Shown in pieces: positions 30,868 through 43,629 of a stretch of DNA of 64,000 nt; positions within the stretch are counted from its first letter, which is position 1; each line of letters begins with the position of its first letter. The notes beneath the pieces were generated by a model, which ran no database searches, had not been told where the DNA came from, and saw only the letters and a program-made list of their open reading frames with translations. The stretch is from NCBI GenBank assembly GCA_964036275.1, contig OZ038434.1, positions 31,334,947 through 31,398,946 on the forward strand, written 5' to 3'. The position numbers and the translations under genes were made by a program. Origin of the DNA: Litoditis marina. Its lineage: Eukaryota; Nematoda; Chromadorea; Rhabditida; Rhabditidae.

Positions 30868-33800
30868 TTAGAGGCTATCTGCGTAGGGAACTTGGTTCAC
30901 GGCTCCGTGGCTGGCAATAGAGAACTTGGAGGACAACTTCTTGGCGGCTGCCTCTACATCGGCGGCGGTCACCTGCAATGAGGACCATATTACATTTTTA
31001 TTTATTCTAATATTACATTCGTACGTTAGGGAAAATATGCAGCTCAACCTTCATACTACTTCCGAAAGCGCGGTACTTATTGTTTGTTTAGGAATAGATT
31101 GAACCCTCACATCCAAAACAGGTCACTATGAAAAACCATAACAATCTTCGATGACTATGAAGTGTCAATTACAAAAGTTCCACAAACGAATTTCGACAAA
31201 AAAGCTCATTTCATTCTTGCAGCAAACACAAAACACGTTTGATGCAAAACAAAATAAACAACATATCAGTCATACATCAGTAAGGTGTGACTATTCTACA
31301 GCAAGGACTACGTCTTTCTATTTAAATAGTGACCATGTATGAGTTTGTATAAAATCAATCGATATACCTGCTGGATGGCGCTGATGACGGCTCCGTCCTG
31401 GACTCCGGCCAACAGCTGGGCGGATCTCTCGATGGAATGGGCCTGGCTGTGGGCGGAGGCACGCAGAAGGTCGTTGGCCGCACGGCGTTTCGTCGCTGAA
31501 CACAACCAAGATTAAATACTGCCAACTACAACCATACACTACCAATGTTGACCGAGAACCAAAATTTTTTTCGCCACAATGAACTAGCTGCACGGCGTTG
31601 CGTCGCTGAAACGATTGAACTACCATAGTAGGAAAAGCATACACCGGTAAGAACATAGATCGAAAATCCATTTCATTATCATGGATGAAATATGATGAAC
31701 GGAACCTACATTCGATACCGTTAATTTTTGGACATTTCACTATTTTAACTACGGTTAAGACTATTTCAACCTACATTCGATATCGGCAACCTTGAAGTTC
31801 TTGATGGCGTTCACGGCGGCGCTGACAGCTCCGGCGATCTGCGAGCCCTCGGCAACCAGGTAGACACCGGCTAGACCACCGTCCTAAACCATACACATAA
31901 TCATAATACAATAGATAATACTACAATTCAGTGGGGAATCTGAATCAGTACAATTCGACACCTCATCTTACAGTTCTTCATTCGATTTTTTGAAAACTAG
32001 ATATTTGCGACCAGATATTAACCGAATTATACAACGGCCACCTTGGGTCAACTTCAACTTAATCTGTCCTAAATTAATCTCTATTCTCCAACGAACCTGG
32101 TGAACAGCCTGGAAGGCGCTGGCTCCGACCTTCTCTCCGACGGCCTTAGAGACGACACCACCGGCAGAACCGGCGAATCTGAGAAGAAATACACTTCAAC
32201 ACTTGGAACATTATTCCATCAGCTTCCCCTTTTTCACAATGTAGTATACGAAATATTATACTAAGTACTATACTTCTCTCGTTTTCAAGGCTTAGGTGAA
32301 TCATATTTCATCTGCTAGGCTTAAGTCTTCGCTTCTGGAGCGTGGCGATGACTGAAAAGTTGACCGACCCTACCGCCGGTACGACCCCTCCCCCTCAGAG
32401 AATAGAAACTCACCGAAAAATACGAAATTATTCTTCAAAATTGCGAGAATTTCACGAAACTCGGCAAAAATCACCATTATTTTAAAAGGATTTCGCCCTG
32501 CCGGGGCCTTTACGACCTCCCTCCCCTTAAAAATGTTGCACGCGTGCAACTTGTGTTCACTCCCAATGGGGAATGTCGCGCGTGATCGTACCCTCCCAAG
32601 TACTTCAGTAATGCCCTACCTGACGGCGGCGCTTCTTCCGAGTGCCGTCAGCAGTACTGCCTGTGTGGCCAGAGCCTTGGCGTCCGATCCGCTGGCTCCC
32701 TGTCCTGCGAGCAGGACGTGGACCTGAGATCCGGCGCACTCGTGACGCCAGTCGCCGCCCTGAATATGAGAATAATCATAATATACTTTACCTTATTATA
32801 TTCATGTGAACAACAGCGATATTTTCATAGCAGAGTGAAGAGCCAAGACGAGATTCAAGAGGTGAGTATCAGATCAGTCAATATCAAAATATAAGAGGGT
32901 ATTTTACGTATGGAGTTCGCTCGTTCCCGAATCCGAATATGGTGTAAGACGCGCTTCAACGCTGTGTCTGTAGTTTGATCTCGTTGATTTGCGGTTGGAA
33001 TTCGTAAATTACGACGTGCTTCCCGACCAAACTACAGCTATGATTTGATCACAATCTATATGCTGTCAAATGCCCACCTAGTAGGGACTGCGTAGCTCCC
33101 GATTCATCTCAAAAATACCAAATTCTACCAGTTTTCGCCCAGAAGAAACCTCTTTCCAGTCCATTTTGCCTGGTTTTCTATAATCCACCCACCTTGTAGG
33201 GGCTGGCCTCCGCCGCGGCTCCGTTGCCCTGTCTGATGGGGGCACTTCCCTCTCCGTAGGCCACGATGCGCTCGTGCTCAATGTTCGAGCCGAACAGAAC
33301 GCCCTGACCAGAGACCAGACGCTGCTCCTGCAAACCGAAAAGCGTTGTTCAACGAGTTCAATAGTTTTCGTGGTTTGGACAAAAAACAATGTTTCAAAAA
33401 AGCTTTTTTCGAGTTCGACTACTCTGAAATAGAGATATAATTCTCTTATAGTAACTATCAATGCAAACGTAGAGGTTGCGTGGTAAACGCCGCACGAATG
33501 ATTTTAAAGTACCAAAGAAAGCAATTATCTTTGGTACCCAGACTTCATTTCTTTGATACGACAGAACAACTCACAGCAAACTGCTGCAGAGTCTTGAATC
33601 CGATCTTTCCAATCTGGTGCTGGGGGGCGAAGGTGGACTGGGCCAGCGAGCCATTTCTGTAGGCGGCACGGTGGATTCCATCGAGAAGGCACTGGTACGT
33701 CTCCTTGTAGGCCAGATCGGCGTGCAGCGAAGGTACGGTCTGAGAATGTTGCAGTTAAGAGTGTAATAAACTTCCATGAGTAAAATACCCCACTAAAAAG

Positions 33801-36339
33801 TCTCTTCTTCTCCAAATTACGCTCATTTTTAGACGCGAGGACTGTTTGAAATGCGATGCGATAACCTAGAAAAGTTGCATTTCACTCAACCAACCACCAG
33901 CCTTAACAAATTTACCAGCCGGTTTTAGATTTGCTCGAGCTACCCAGATGAAACACCTGCTTTTTAATCAATTTTTATCCATAACAAGTTCACCTCACGT
34001 ATGACTGATGGACTGATGCTATTAACAAAACAGCCCATCGATTAAGAACATGCGGGATGCGACTTTGTTGACCACAGAAATTGATTGAAAACTGTTCACT
34101 TGGACAACCAAACTACAACCCAGGGTAGGAGATCAGGTGTTCACCAGTTAAATGCGACCTTCGTTGAAATTAGGATGGTTCAAAATCAGGGAATTCAAAA
34201 ATTGTAAGATCCTACTTTCGAAAAGAACTTCGTCTATTGAAAGGCAATGTATTTACTCACCTCCTCCAAATCCCATGGCTTGAAAGCGGGCTGGGCGGCC
34301 ACGTGGCCGAGGACGGAGAGGGCAATCGAGGTCTGGTCCCGGGGAACAGTCAACGAGACACCGAACACGTCGCGGGTGGCGAACGACGTCTGAAACAACG
34401 TTCTCGATCACCAAACAACCGGGAATGACTAGAAAAATACGAAGGAGGTCTGAAACGAGGTTTCCACCATACTATGAGACCCAGAAAGAAACCGGTTTTC
34501 ATTAAAGATTAAAACGTGTACATTTTAAAAATTGTGCCCAGCGAAACCCATTCATCCACTAAACTATGTAACCAAAATCCATGATTTAACAAAATAGCCG
34601 CTAAAATAACCAATAATTCTTCTACCCACCATGCTTCCACCAGCAACGGCCGAGCTCCATACGAGACTGAGTCCGGGGTACTTCTCAGAGTCCGTGCCGA
34701 CGCAGTTTCTCATGTGATGCACGAGACCGGCCTGGTTGGCAGACTCGTAGCGGGATCCGGCACGGAAGGCCAACACCTGAACAGGGGAAAAATACATAAA
34801 TTAGCTTTTTAAACTTTTCGCAACTTTATAATCGTGCTGGCAATCGTATCGTAATCGTTAAATTACAATTTTACGTGACTCCGAACCGGCACGGAAAGAC
34901 GGAAAACCAACACCTGCACCGGAAAAAAATAGTGAACAGACATGGACTCCACATTCGATTTTATGTATCATAAAAAACAAACCTAAAGTAAACATTAAAC
35001 ACCAAGCCAAAGCCAAACACGAATTTCACAAACTTTGCCTCAAAAGGTTTAAAACTCGTTATTGTCAACAAAGAAGAGAAAGAGACCCTTGTTCGGCCTA
35101 CGCAAAGTTGACCCTCACAAATAAAGAATTGGGTAGAACGTAGAAAGGTGGAAAGAAGAGAACTAGTCGAAACAGACAGAACAAAATACTGCTCTCCCAA
35201 TAATTATCAGATAAATTGATATCAAATGAAATAAATGACTACAAATATAAAAAAATAAATAAAAAGACTCACCAACTGACTGAGTGGTCCGCAGTTGTCG
35301 ACTGAGGCGACCGTCAGTCCGCTGGACAGCTTAGTCACCTGCTCACCCTGAAACAATGGGATGAGAATCAGGGATATAAGCATATAAGAACAGACTACAG
35401 ACTACACAATGCCCAGACGCCTAAGCTCGATATGACACCAATGAGTACATTAATCCGGGTCGAAACGATTTTCAGTGGCACCTTTCTCTGGCGAATTCTT
35501 TATTTAACCCGGTATTTTGTTAACCCTAGCAGTTAACCTTAACCGGGTTACTTGGTTAACCCTTTTGTTAACCACTTGTCCCAACTTTCCCCCAAAAGAG
35601 ATTGTAAAAACGGGTTACAAAGGGGTTAACAAAAGGGTTAACCAAATAACCCGGTTAAGGTTAACTGATAGGGTCAAAGAAATACCGGGTTCCTTGTGGA
35701 ATTGGCACCTTTCTCCGAGCACATGTTTTCATAAGAACATCCAGAAGCGTGAATATAACAATTATTTTTGTTTAAAATAAATATAACACTGCGACAGGGG
35801 TGATAGTATGAAAAAACTGTGTACAACCGATTTCCGACTTTATCCAAAAGAATAATCCCACGGCCAATTACACATGCAACCGGGTTGCATGTGTAAGGAC
35901 AGTTTGGTTGCTTTCGAAATGCAACCGGGTTGCTTTCGGTTGCTTTTCAAATGCAAAACACATGCAACCCGGTTGCATTTTGGTTGCATGCAACCTGGTT
36001 GCAAGTGTAAACCGCCTAATCCCACCAGCATGACGATTCTGATAAAACAATAATAAACATCTCATAATGGTAAAATGTCAAATGTTCACTGGCGAATGAA
36101 TGTTGATGGTAACCCAATTTTGGTTTTAGGTTACTTACTCAAGTAACCTAAAAAAAAAGGTTACCAAAAAAAAGTTAGGTTACCTGAAAACCCGGTTAGT
36201 TGTAGAATTGGCCTGTATTCCATTCTGGATAAGAACATTTATAATATTGAAAATATTAAAAAAAGAGACCAACCTTGGTGGCCTTCGATGCCTGGGCGGC
36301 GGCAGAGTGGGCTCCACGGACGGCTTGACGAGACAACAT
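30868..36339 (-). CDS. UQCRC2: Ubiquinol-cytochrome c reductase core protein 2
   Basis: Eleven exons on the minus strand encode 426 residues: 36339-36274, 35347-35273, 34776-34630, 34389-34261, 33739-33575, 33327-33193, 32759-32620, 32178-32097, 31883-31775, 31495-31368 and 30972-30868. Phases agree. The product is a structural core subunit of respiratory complex III in the mitochondrial inner membrane, from the M16 peptidase family. Residues 1-22 are an arginine/alanine-rich targeting sequence (MLSRQAVRGAHSAAAQASK). The body shows LSSGLTVAS, AGSRYE and, in the C-terminal half, KRRAANDLL. The zinc motif HxxEH of active relatives is absent where expected (GLVHHMRNCVGT), which fits the non-catalytic core 2 rather than processing peptidase beta. 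Length is near the usual 420-450. The ATG lies two bases after a GTCAG acceptor, so it is probably trans-spliced. Introns carry ghost copies of exons 3, 4, 9 and 10. Confidence 0.92.
31586..31605 (-). pseudogene. Ghost copy of UQCRC2 exon 10 acceptor
   Basis: On the minus strand TTTCAG is followed by CGACGCAACGCCGTGCAGCT; the true exon 10 begins CGACGAAACGCCGTGCGGCC at 31495. Two of the three differences are silent in the exon frame. It lies about 110 bp before the real acceptor. Confidence 0.75.
31700..31722 (-). pseudogene. Ghost copy of UQCRC2 exon 9 donor
   Basis: On the minus strand GGTATCGAAT|GTAGGTT repeats the true exon 9 end GATATCGAAT|GTAGGTT, about 65 bp downstream of it and in the same intron as the ghost acceptor at 31586. 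Confidence 0.65.
32345..32560. mobile_element. MITE-like element, GGTACGACCCCTCCCC family
   Basis: This is the second copy of the family at 29095. It shares GTTGACCGACCCTACCGCC, CTTCAAAATTGCGAGA, GGGGCCTTTACGACC and TTGCACGCGTGCAACTTGTG. It lies in intron 7, 60 bp from exon 7. Confidence 0.7.
34879..34913 (-). pseudogene. Ghost copy of UQCRC2 exon 3 acceptor
   Basis: On the minus strand a CAG acceptor is followed by GTGTTGGTTTTCCGT, then an 8-base duplication, then GCCGGTTC. Exon 3 begins GTGTTGGCCTTCCGTGCCGG. A shorter echo of the exon 4 acceptor lies at about 34439-34455. Confidence 0.7.
35455..35705. mobile_element. Palindromic AACCGGGTTA element
   Basis: The left half (GGCACCTTTCTCTGG, then AACCTTAACCGGGTTACTTGG) is mirrored by the right half (AACCAAATAACCCGGTTAAGG, then TTGGCACC). 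It lies in UQCRC2 intron 1 and resembles the GGTAACC family in style but has its own ends. Confidence 0.7.
35868..36020. repeat. GGTTGCAT-rich palindromic repeat
   Basis: Many copies of TGCAACCGGGTTGCA and relatives form nested inverted repeats. The block ACAGTTTGGTTGCTTTC and the end GCAACCTGGTTGCA-GTGTAAACCGCC recur at about 45530-45715. Confidence 0.75.
36095..36215. mobile_element. Half element of the GGTTACCTGAAAACC family
   Basis: It carries AAGTAACCTAAAA and the family's right end AGGTTACCTGAAAACCCGG followed by TTAGTTGTAGAATTGGCC. Full copies are at 44595-44870 and 55388-55672; this one has lost most of its left arm. It abuts UQCRC2 exon 1 on its intron side. Confidence 0.65.
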
Positions 36340-37286
36340 CGCTGACAATTGTTACCCTCTAGAAACAAATAAACTTTTGAAAAAACTAACTCCCAGGAAC
36401 AAATATAATATCTTCTTTGTCAATTGTTACCCTCTGAGAAGAGAAAGCTTGAAAAATAGAACAACTCATAGAAAATCCACAAAATCCTACATTAGTGAGG
36501 TAACAATTGTAGAAAAGATCCAAAAACAGACCAATTGTCTGATCTGATGAAGAAAATTGTTGAACAAAAGTTCGAGTGACAAATAAACTGCACAAATTGA
36601 AAAGTAACAATGGGTACATCAACCCAGATATTGTAATAAGATATATATTGGTAATTGGAATATACTATTATTATTATTATTACCGGATAAGATGAAAAAA
36701 ACACAGGAATCAAGCAAGGGCAGAAACAACCATGAACGACTCAACAAAAACGTGACTATCTAAATCTACAAACATTATTATTATCTAACAAACTATTTTT
36801 ATGGAAATTTTAACAAGCTACCCGATAGGAAACCGACACAACATGTGCCAACAAGTAATGACAGAAACAGCATATTACACACATATCACTGGATAATGTA
36901 AAATTATAACAAATGTGGCAGTAACTAGACGCAAAATCGATGGTGTATTTTACAGACATTTTCACACGTAGAGGAGGATTTTCAAAGTATACCATTGACA
37001 AGGTTTAAATCACCAACTTGAACAGGCCTAACTACAACTCGAATTCGGCCGAAATCGATTTTTCACTCAAAATAGATACTCTCTTTTAGAATTGGAACAG
37101 TCGAATGTGCACAACTTTAAAAGAAAGAGGGTAAAGGGGTTTCGGGTTTTCGATTGAACATTCGTTAAATTCTATAAATGAATATATTTTCGCCCGTCGA
37201 CGTCAGGAATTCCTAAATATTTCCGATTTTGATGGAAAAGAAGCCCTTTTTTCGAAATCTTCTGTCTAACGGACAACTTCACTGCT

Positions 37287-40271
37287 CTACTCCCTTCCCT
37301 GTCCCCTTTTCCTATCTCCATCTTCATCCTCCCGATGTCTGGTCGCAAAATGGGCGGATGCCTGTGGGGAGGGACTCGGTCGGAACACGGCTATCTTCTC
37401 CGCCAACTTCTGTTTAGCCGTCTTCTCGTTCAACAGCTTCGAGTCGTCGCTTCGTGTCTGGAAACATCTATTTTCTGAGCAAACCCCAGTAAGGTCTGAC
37501 TGAAGCGACAAAAACTAGTCCGTTTTCGTATATAAACAAGTGAAAACTTATAATTTTATATCAAAAGTAGACCGATTGCTACTTTTTGGCGGAAAAGTAG
37601 TTTTTTCTGACTATTCGGACAACTTCACTGGGGTATGTTTCTGAGCTTCTTCTTAAAACAGCTTTTACAAATATTCTGCCCATTCACGTTTCTGAGGTAC
37701 ATGAAAGGGACATGAAACTGTATTCTCAAAAACGATCATGAGAGATCCCTATTAAACAATTGTTTGAGTTTTCGGTTCACATTAAAAACGAACACGACAT
37801 CCATAAATTACATTCGCTTTGCCCCTTCAGACTTCACAGGTCATCGTTTTAACACTTCACCCCTCCACACCATTCTTGACTACTCACCGTTTGCAGTGTT
37901 ACTTTGAAGACCTGGCCATTTCCATCCACCGTGAATATAGAATAGCCATCAAACCAGGATAACTGAAACATTGGACACTTAAGTAAAATACCTACCAATA
38001 ATGAATAATATGATTCTCATATTCTCAAATATCCCCCTCCCTCTTATGACATAATGCATAAACACAACTCCAAACAGCATATTCACTTAGCTCAGTTTTC
38101 ACAAAAAAGAGTTTAAACTCAGGACGGCGAAGATTGACTAGTTCCATGTTCCATGTCTAACTATTTCAAAACATAGAATTTTCCAGTTTTACGCATTTCG
38201 AGTGCGCAAATCCGCAAATAGAGCCATATTGGACTCAAAATATCTCAAAACGCAAATGGAACAAAATACTGAATTAGAACTCACATTCTGTAGCCGATAC
38301 TCTCTGCGGAACAGTCGGAAATTAGTGAAGAGCCGGAAAAAGGACACGTATTTGACCCTCCACCGACACCTCACCGTCCCATCTTCCATCATTGGAACCA
38401 CACTCATCACCTGAACCATAGGTAGTACCATAGGTAGAATACCCCGCTAAATCGGCGCTGACCAATGCTCATTTTTAGCCCTTTTCTCCAACTTACGCTC
38501 ATTTCCAGCAGAGTAAACAGTTTGAGACGCGGTGAACGAGAGATATGATCACTTTTGCAAGAATCATGCCCTTTTTAGATTCACGCACGGTCATTTTCGT
38601 TGCTGTGACATGGACCTATTTTACCTATGACCTGAACTAGACAAATGTATGCGCAATGCGCGATGCATCTAATCATCATAGTCTAGCAACCTTAGGGAAA
38701 ATTTGCCTAATTTTGGTTCAAAACATTCAAAGAGGATTCACCTATTTTCAATCATACATAAACGGGTTAATATTTTTCAGACTATACTATAGCCACCTTA
38801 CTGATATGTGCTCATCCGGTATGCGATTACCATGAGGCCATGAGCATACCCCAGTAAAGTTATCTGATTAGCCAGAAAAAATCGGGTTACTTTCGCGCCG
38901 GAAACAAAAAATCGGTCTACTTTTTAAGCAGAATCATAATTTTTCACGTGTTCACATCCAAAAACGGACTCCTTCTAGTCGAACAGTCAGACTTTACTGG
39001 TGTATGCCCATGAACCACGACAACCAAATACAACCTACTCACCTCCATCTCAATATGAGGAAACAAGAACTGCCCGAGACTACCGATGGTTCCAAAATGT
39101 TGCATCAGCTGATCTCGGCCCCTGTAAGTCGAAGGCGTAGTAAAAAGACTAGGTGAAGATATATCCTTTTCATGTGATTTCATAGGGTCTTCTATATACG
39201 TTCCTTATTTTGTGTTACACACTCTTTTGGATTCAATGATTCAATAAAGATTCTACACATACATCGTATTTCACTTGAAAGGATGAATACTAGATGGTAG
39301 CATTCCTGCACGTTTTGAGGTCATTTCCACACTACCAAAACGACTGAATCCAATAAAATTTGAAGTAGAATGAAAGCCCCATGCTCGGACAGAAATCTAC
39401 AACTAACTGAACAGTCGTTTCATAACATCTTAGTGTATACATTGAAACACTGTATACATTGGGAAAAATATGTTAACGCACTTTCGCTGTAGACGGAAAA
39501 TCTGATCATCGCAGAAAACATCTCGGTGATAGAAGGTATAGTCCAACCGCTGTCTGAACATCAAAGGTACCTTAACAACACAAAAATAATAATAGATGAA
39601 TGGTCAGTCAGGTAGTACGAGTGGCAGAATTCAGCAAAATCTCACATAACCAGACCCTGAGCGGTTTGATACTGAACTTTCACAACGGTATTGGCCCCGA
39701 GTCTGATTATCCGACGATGTTCAACCATAGGTGGAATAGTGTCGATTTGAGGGTTTGAACAGTTAAACATCCCCTCCACAGAAAAATCAATAAGTTATAG
39801 GTCCCCTAGGTAATTATTACCCAATAAACCCAGAAATATTGGAAAGGTATGGATCCCCCTAGCCCAGTTAAACGAAGTGAAGGATCCCCCTGTCAGATAA
39901 CCGCGGTATCACACCTATGTGTTCAACATACATGTTCTACGCACTACGCTAATCATAGTTCGAATAGGAGAAGTAGAACGCGGAGAGCCATGACCTCTAC
40001 TCCTTTTTCTATGACCTTTTGCCGATTATTGCAATAACTAGTCATAATAGGCTTAAATTTCAAAAAAACCAACCGTGAACATCAGTCGCTTCTGAACGTG
40101 CTCCAACTGCTCAGGTGCGGGTTTCTCGTGCGAAAAATCGATATCCGTCGAAAATACGCGACAACTTGATGACGTCACGGAAAATGATGACATCACAGGA
40201 ATTCGAGACAGGCCGGAGGTTGAGGGACAGGCCAAACCACGAAAAAAACATGGAGCCAACTGACGGAACAT
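37287..40271 (-). CDS. Mitochondrial-type DUF2358/C6orf136-like protein, copy B
   Basis: Six exons on the minus strand encode 245 residues: 40271-40074, 39570-39482, 39121-39043, 38410-38285, 37962-37888 and 37457-37287. Phases agree. The N terminus (MFRQLAPCFFRGLACPSTSG) has the basic, amphipathic look of a mitochondrial presequence. The core reads FCDDQIFRLQRKGRDQLMQH, then a variable region, then EDGTVRCRWRVKYVSFFR, then DGNGQVFKVTLQ. This order (short helix, 'D-x-I-F', then two strands with W and G-Q-V-(F/Y)-K) suggests an NTF2-like fold of the DUF2358 type, whose function is not known. Its C terminus is charged and probably disordered. The ATG follows CTTTAG, a likely trans-splice acceptor. 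The neighbour at 41127-43629 is a paralogue. The family name is tentative. Confidence 0.7.
37482..37637. mobile_element. MITE, family 'ccccagtaagg'
   Basis: It starts CCCCAGTAAGGTCTGACTGA and ends ACAACTTCACTGGGGTATG, with AAAAGTAGACCGATTGC inside. It lies in the last intron of the DUF2358-like copy B. Confidence 0.75.
38845..39005. mobile_element. MITE, family 'ccccagtaagg'
   Basis: CATACCCCAGTAAAGTTATC on the left and CAGACTTTACTGGTGTATGC on the right are inverted partners; AAATCGGTCTACTTTTTAAGC lies inside. It sits in intron 3 of copy B, about 40 bp from exon 3. Confidence 0.75.
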
Positions 40272-40964
40272 TTGGACTAAAGTAAAATTGTAAATAAACA
40301 CGAATACAAGAATAGTAGGGCAACATCAACAACTGTTCATGTATGATGGTCACCGCCTTATAATGAAGCTTCGTGAATAAATAAATAAGATACAACAAAA
40401 TAGAGATATACTCGGGTCTTCAAAGAACCCTCAAATCCAGGCAATATGAATACGTACAGTAGATGCATGATAGCTCTTTTCACTTCAACAAACAAAGTGA
40501 TTATCATATTGGGACGACACATTCAGAAAAACTGCTAATACAATCTACTATATATATCTAACAAACAACAACAACCTACATGTAACTCAATACTCAAACC
40601 GAACGGACGGTGAGTGAATAGAACCTTCAAACAATAATATGCACATACTTTACAAAAGCATGCATCTGTTGACTACGATAAAACTCGAACTATATTATCA
40701 AGAAATTGTTTCGTTCAACAGCTTTTGGGGCCAAGATAGGGTATAATTTGGAAAATATACTTTCAAACCATCATCCTCATATCGAATGTACGGAAAGGAC
40801 TTCTCAGAACATCAACAGCTAGAGAACATCACGGCACATTCAATATTATCCTCCGTCATAAAAAAACATTCGAAAGGAATCAGGATCCTACTCTGCTTCT
40901 TAAAACAAAGAACGTTCTCAGAAACTATGAATAGTCTCGGACTACTAAACTACAAAGTTCGATC

Positions 40965-41092
40965 ATACCCCAGTAAAATGCCGAAGTTCCGAGATACGGG
41001 CTAACTTTTCGCCGAAAACGAGCAAATTCGTATATTTTCAGGCCAAATTACTACTCCATTTGATCAAACAGTCAGTTTACACTGGTGTATGT
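40965..41092. mobile_element. MITE, family 'ccccagtaagg'
   Basis: CATACCCCAGTAAAATGCCG on the left is mirrored by CAGTTTACACTGGTGTATG on the right. It lies between the two DUF2358-like genes, 35 bp beyond the stop codon of copy A, and probably contributes to its 3' UTR. Confidence 0.7.
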
Positions 41093-41126
41093 GAATGAGT
41101 ACAATTCAACTAATCTGATCCACTAT

Positions 41127-43629
41127 CTACATAAGGCCCCGTCGCTTTTGGTCCTCGACCATTTCCTCCAAAACTCGTCGTTTTTCCTTATCTTCCTCCT
41201 TCTTTCGAATATCCTCCTGTTGTTCTTTTACATTGGCCATGATGCGAGCTCCCTCGCGGTCGGCTGCTGTTATCTGAAAGCAAAGATGGGTAAAATAACA
41301 ACGTGGGTCTTGGGTAACATGGTTAAGGACTAAGTCTTGAGTTCCGACGCTTTCTGGCTCAGAAATGCATGAATTGAGTATCACTGGCTGACGTATGCAG
41401 CTCCAGCCTCAATAATTCTTGCAAACAATTGAATGAAATCGCGAAACGTGAAACACAAATTCTGAGCTATTAGGAAACTCATAATCACGCACAAATAGAG
41501 GAATAGTAGTGCACCTCGGTCGATTGATCAAACAAAAACCAGTGACAACCCACCTTTCTATTGACCAACTTGTAGACCTGGCCTTCGGGAGTAACGTGAA
41601 CATCAAGCGCTCCTTCGATTGTTGTGATCTTTGGCTGAAAGGCAAAGCAATACAATTTCGCCCTTTTCCGCCACCGAGTACAAGTGGCCATAAATTATGC
41701 TGATAAACCTAGTACCTATCTCTTTTAATAATAAAATGAAAGCGACAGATTAATTTTTTTTGAAAAAGAGAGCCACATTATTTGAATGTAGGTAAATAAT
41801 AATGTAAATAGTCTTGAGAGGAATTCCGATCGGAACAATCTTATTCGCTAAGGACTGCAAAGTTCAATAACGTATTTCAATCAGAGAGGGAGCTTGTTTT
41901 GTTGGAGCAAACCAATGAACGGTGAGTTACATTTTCCAATCATGTTGACAAACAAACAACATTCAGCCATTCAACTTTTCTCGAGCGAGAACTATTGGAT
42001 GAATGCGGCTCACTGTCACAATGCACAACATAAATGAGTTACTTGGCTAGAGTACATTAAACTAACTTTGCATGACATCGGCATTGCACTTACTTCTCTC
42101 TTTGTGATGAACGAGGGGAAATAGGACCACAGGTTCGACTCCAACGTAGATAATCGCCACAGAAGAACAATCACGTCCTCACCCTCGTATACACATGAGC
42201 CGATACGCTGTAACAAATAGTTAATTTGAACATTTAAATTACGGGCAATCAATATTTTTTACAATGCGTTCAAAATATTGTTTCTACTCGAACTCAAAAT
42301 GGCCAGTTTTTACGTCTTGTAAGTGTAAGTTACAAAAAAAGGGGTTTTTGACCGAACCGAAAATATCAAACTAAAAAGTACTGAAGGTTGCCTTTAGTGA
42401 GCACAAATCAACGAACGCGAAAAAAAGAGAAATTAACCTACGCCGAATTGAAAAAAAAAGTTCAACAAGAAAAATGTTAATCGCAGAATCGCTCACCTCA
42501 ACTTTGTTATAGGGGGAGAGATATCTGTAGTACATTCTGATCTTTGCAATATGCGACAACAACTGGGATCGCTTGGAAATATTATAACTGAAGAGTGTGT
42601 CGTTGAATTCTACATTTTCCTGGCAGATATCGAAAAATGGCTTCAGTCGCGATTTCAGAATTCCCGGCGTCTGTAAAAGTAAGTATGTGAATGTGAGAAT
42701 AACAAAAAATGAGACAAGTTCTCTACTTCTACTATTTTTATTCATCTGGGCTTGTGCAGGGCAATGCGTATTGCTTGAAAAGCTTTTGATCTTCTTGATC
42801 AACTTTTCAATGATTAACAAAACTTATAACATGGATACACATTTACACAACCAACATTTCATCATTACGTTTAGTGGATCAAACTTGATTCATTATACCA
42901 TTCACGCACAGTCGCACAAAAACAGTAATGTGCTGCAGATGCGGAATAAATTTATTTAATTAACGCAACAAGACCAATAAATAGCTCACCAAATGCTCCA
43001 ATAACCAATCGATTCGCAACAAAGTCTCCTTCGTTGGCAGTACCCTTTCACTCGTGGACTCCTCAGCCATGGATGATGACGAAACATTTGAAGTTACGTC
43101 TACTTGAGCAGCTCTCATCGCAAAACTACTATGAGAGGAAGTAGATACATGTCGCACAGCCGTTTGAAGAACTGTAAAAAAACATGTGAACGAAATAGAA
43201 TGTAAAGCGAACAAGTTAATAAAAAAATCAACATAACAACAAAACCAGGCGCCCTAACTAAATCAATTTCAAATCGCCCTTAGCTAATTTATGTATTCTA
43301 CTGGAACATCGCAACCCCTAACCGGGGTGTGAAATCCTCGGGGTATGAGAAAATACTTCATGTAATGTACTCCGTCATTGGAAAAGTTCAAATAATTATG
43401 ACGACAGTCTTGTCAATTTCTATTTAGTTTTCGCCGTCCATACCAAAAGCACTCAACGCGCGATCACAGATGATTCGCAAAAAAATCAAGCTTTCCTGGT
43501 TCTAATGACAAATCACAAACCTGGCCTCTGTATCCTAGATTCTGAAGAGTTAACCAACTGAGAACATAAAATTCTTTGAAAACCTTCGAAGTGCCGAAAA
43601 TGGGAGGCCGTGCTTTTCAGAACTGACAT
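41127..43629 (-). CDS. Mitochondrial-type DUF2358/C6orf136-like protein, copy A
   Basis: Six exons on the minus strand encode 247 residues: 43629-43584, 43171-42990, 42670-42497, 42207-42094, 41634-41554 and 41273-41127. Phases agree. The first donor, GTTTTC, is weak but gives the right frame. The N terminus (MSVLKSTASHFRHFEVLQ) could be a mitochondrial presequence. It is followed by a serine-rich stretch. The core matches the neighbouring copy B: VEFNDTLFSYNISKRSQLLS, LSPYNKVE, YEGEDVIVLLWRLS, and TPEGQVYKLVNRK. Both genes also share a total length near 246 residues. The C terminus differs, being a lysine/glutamate-rich helix (about 35 residues). The ATG lies shortly after a TTCCAG acceptor. 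Function is unknown; the DUF2358 assignment is from pattern, not alignment. Confidence 0.7.
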
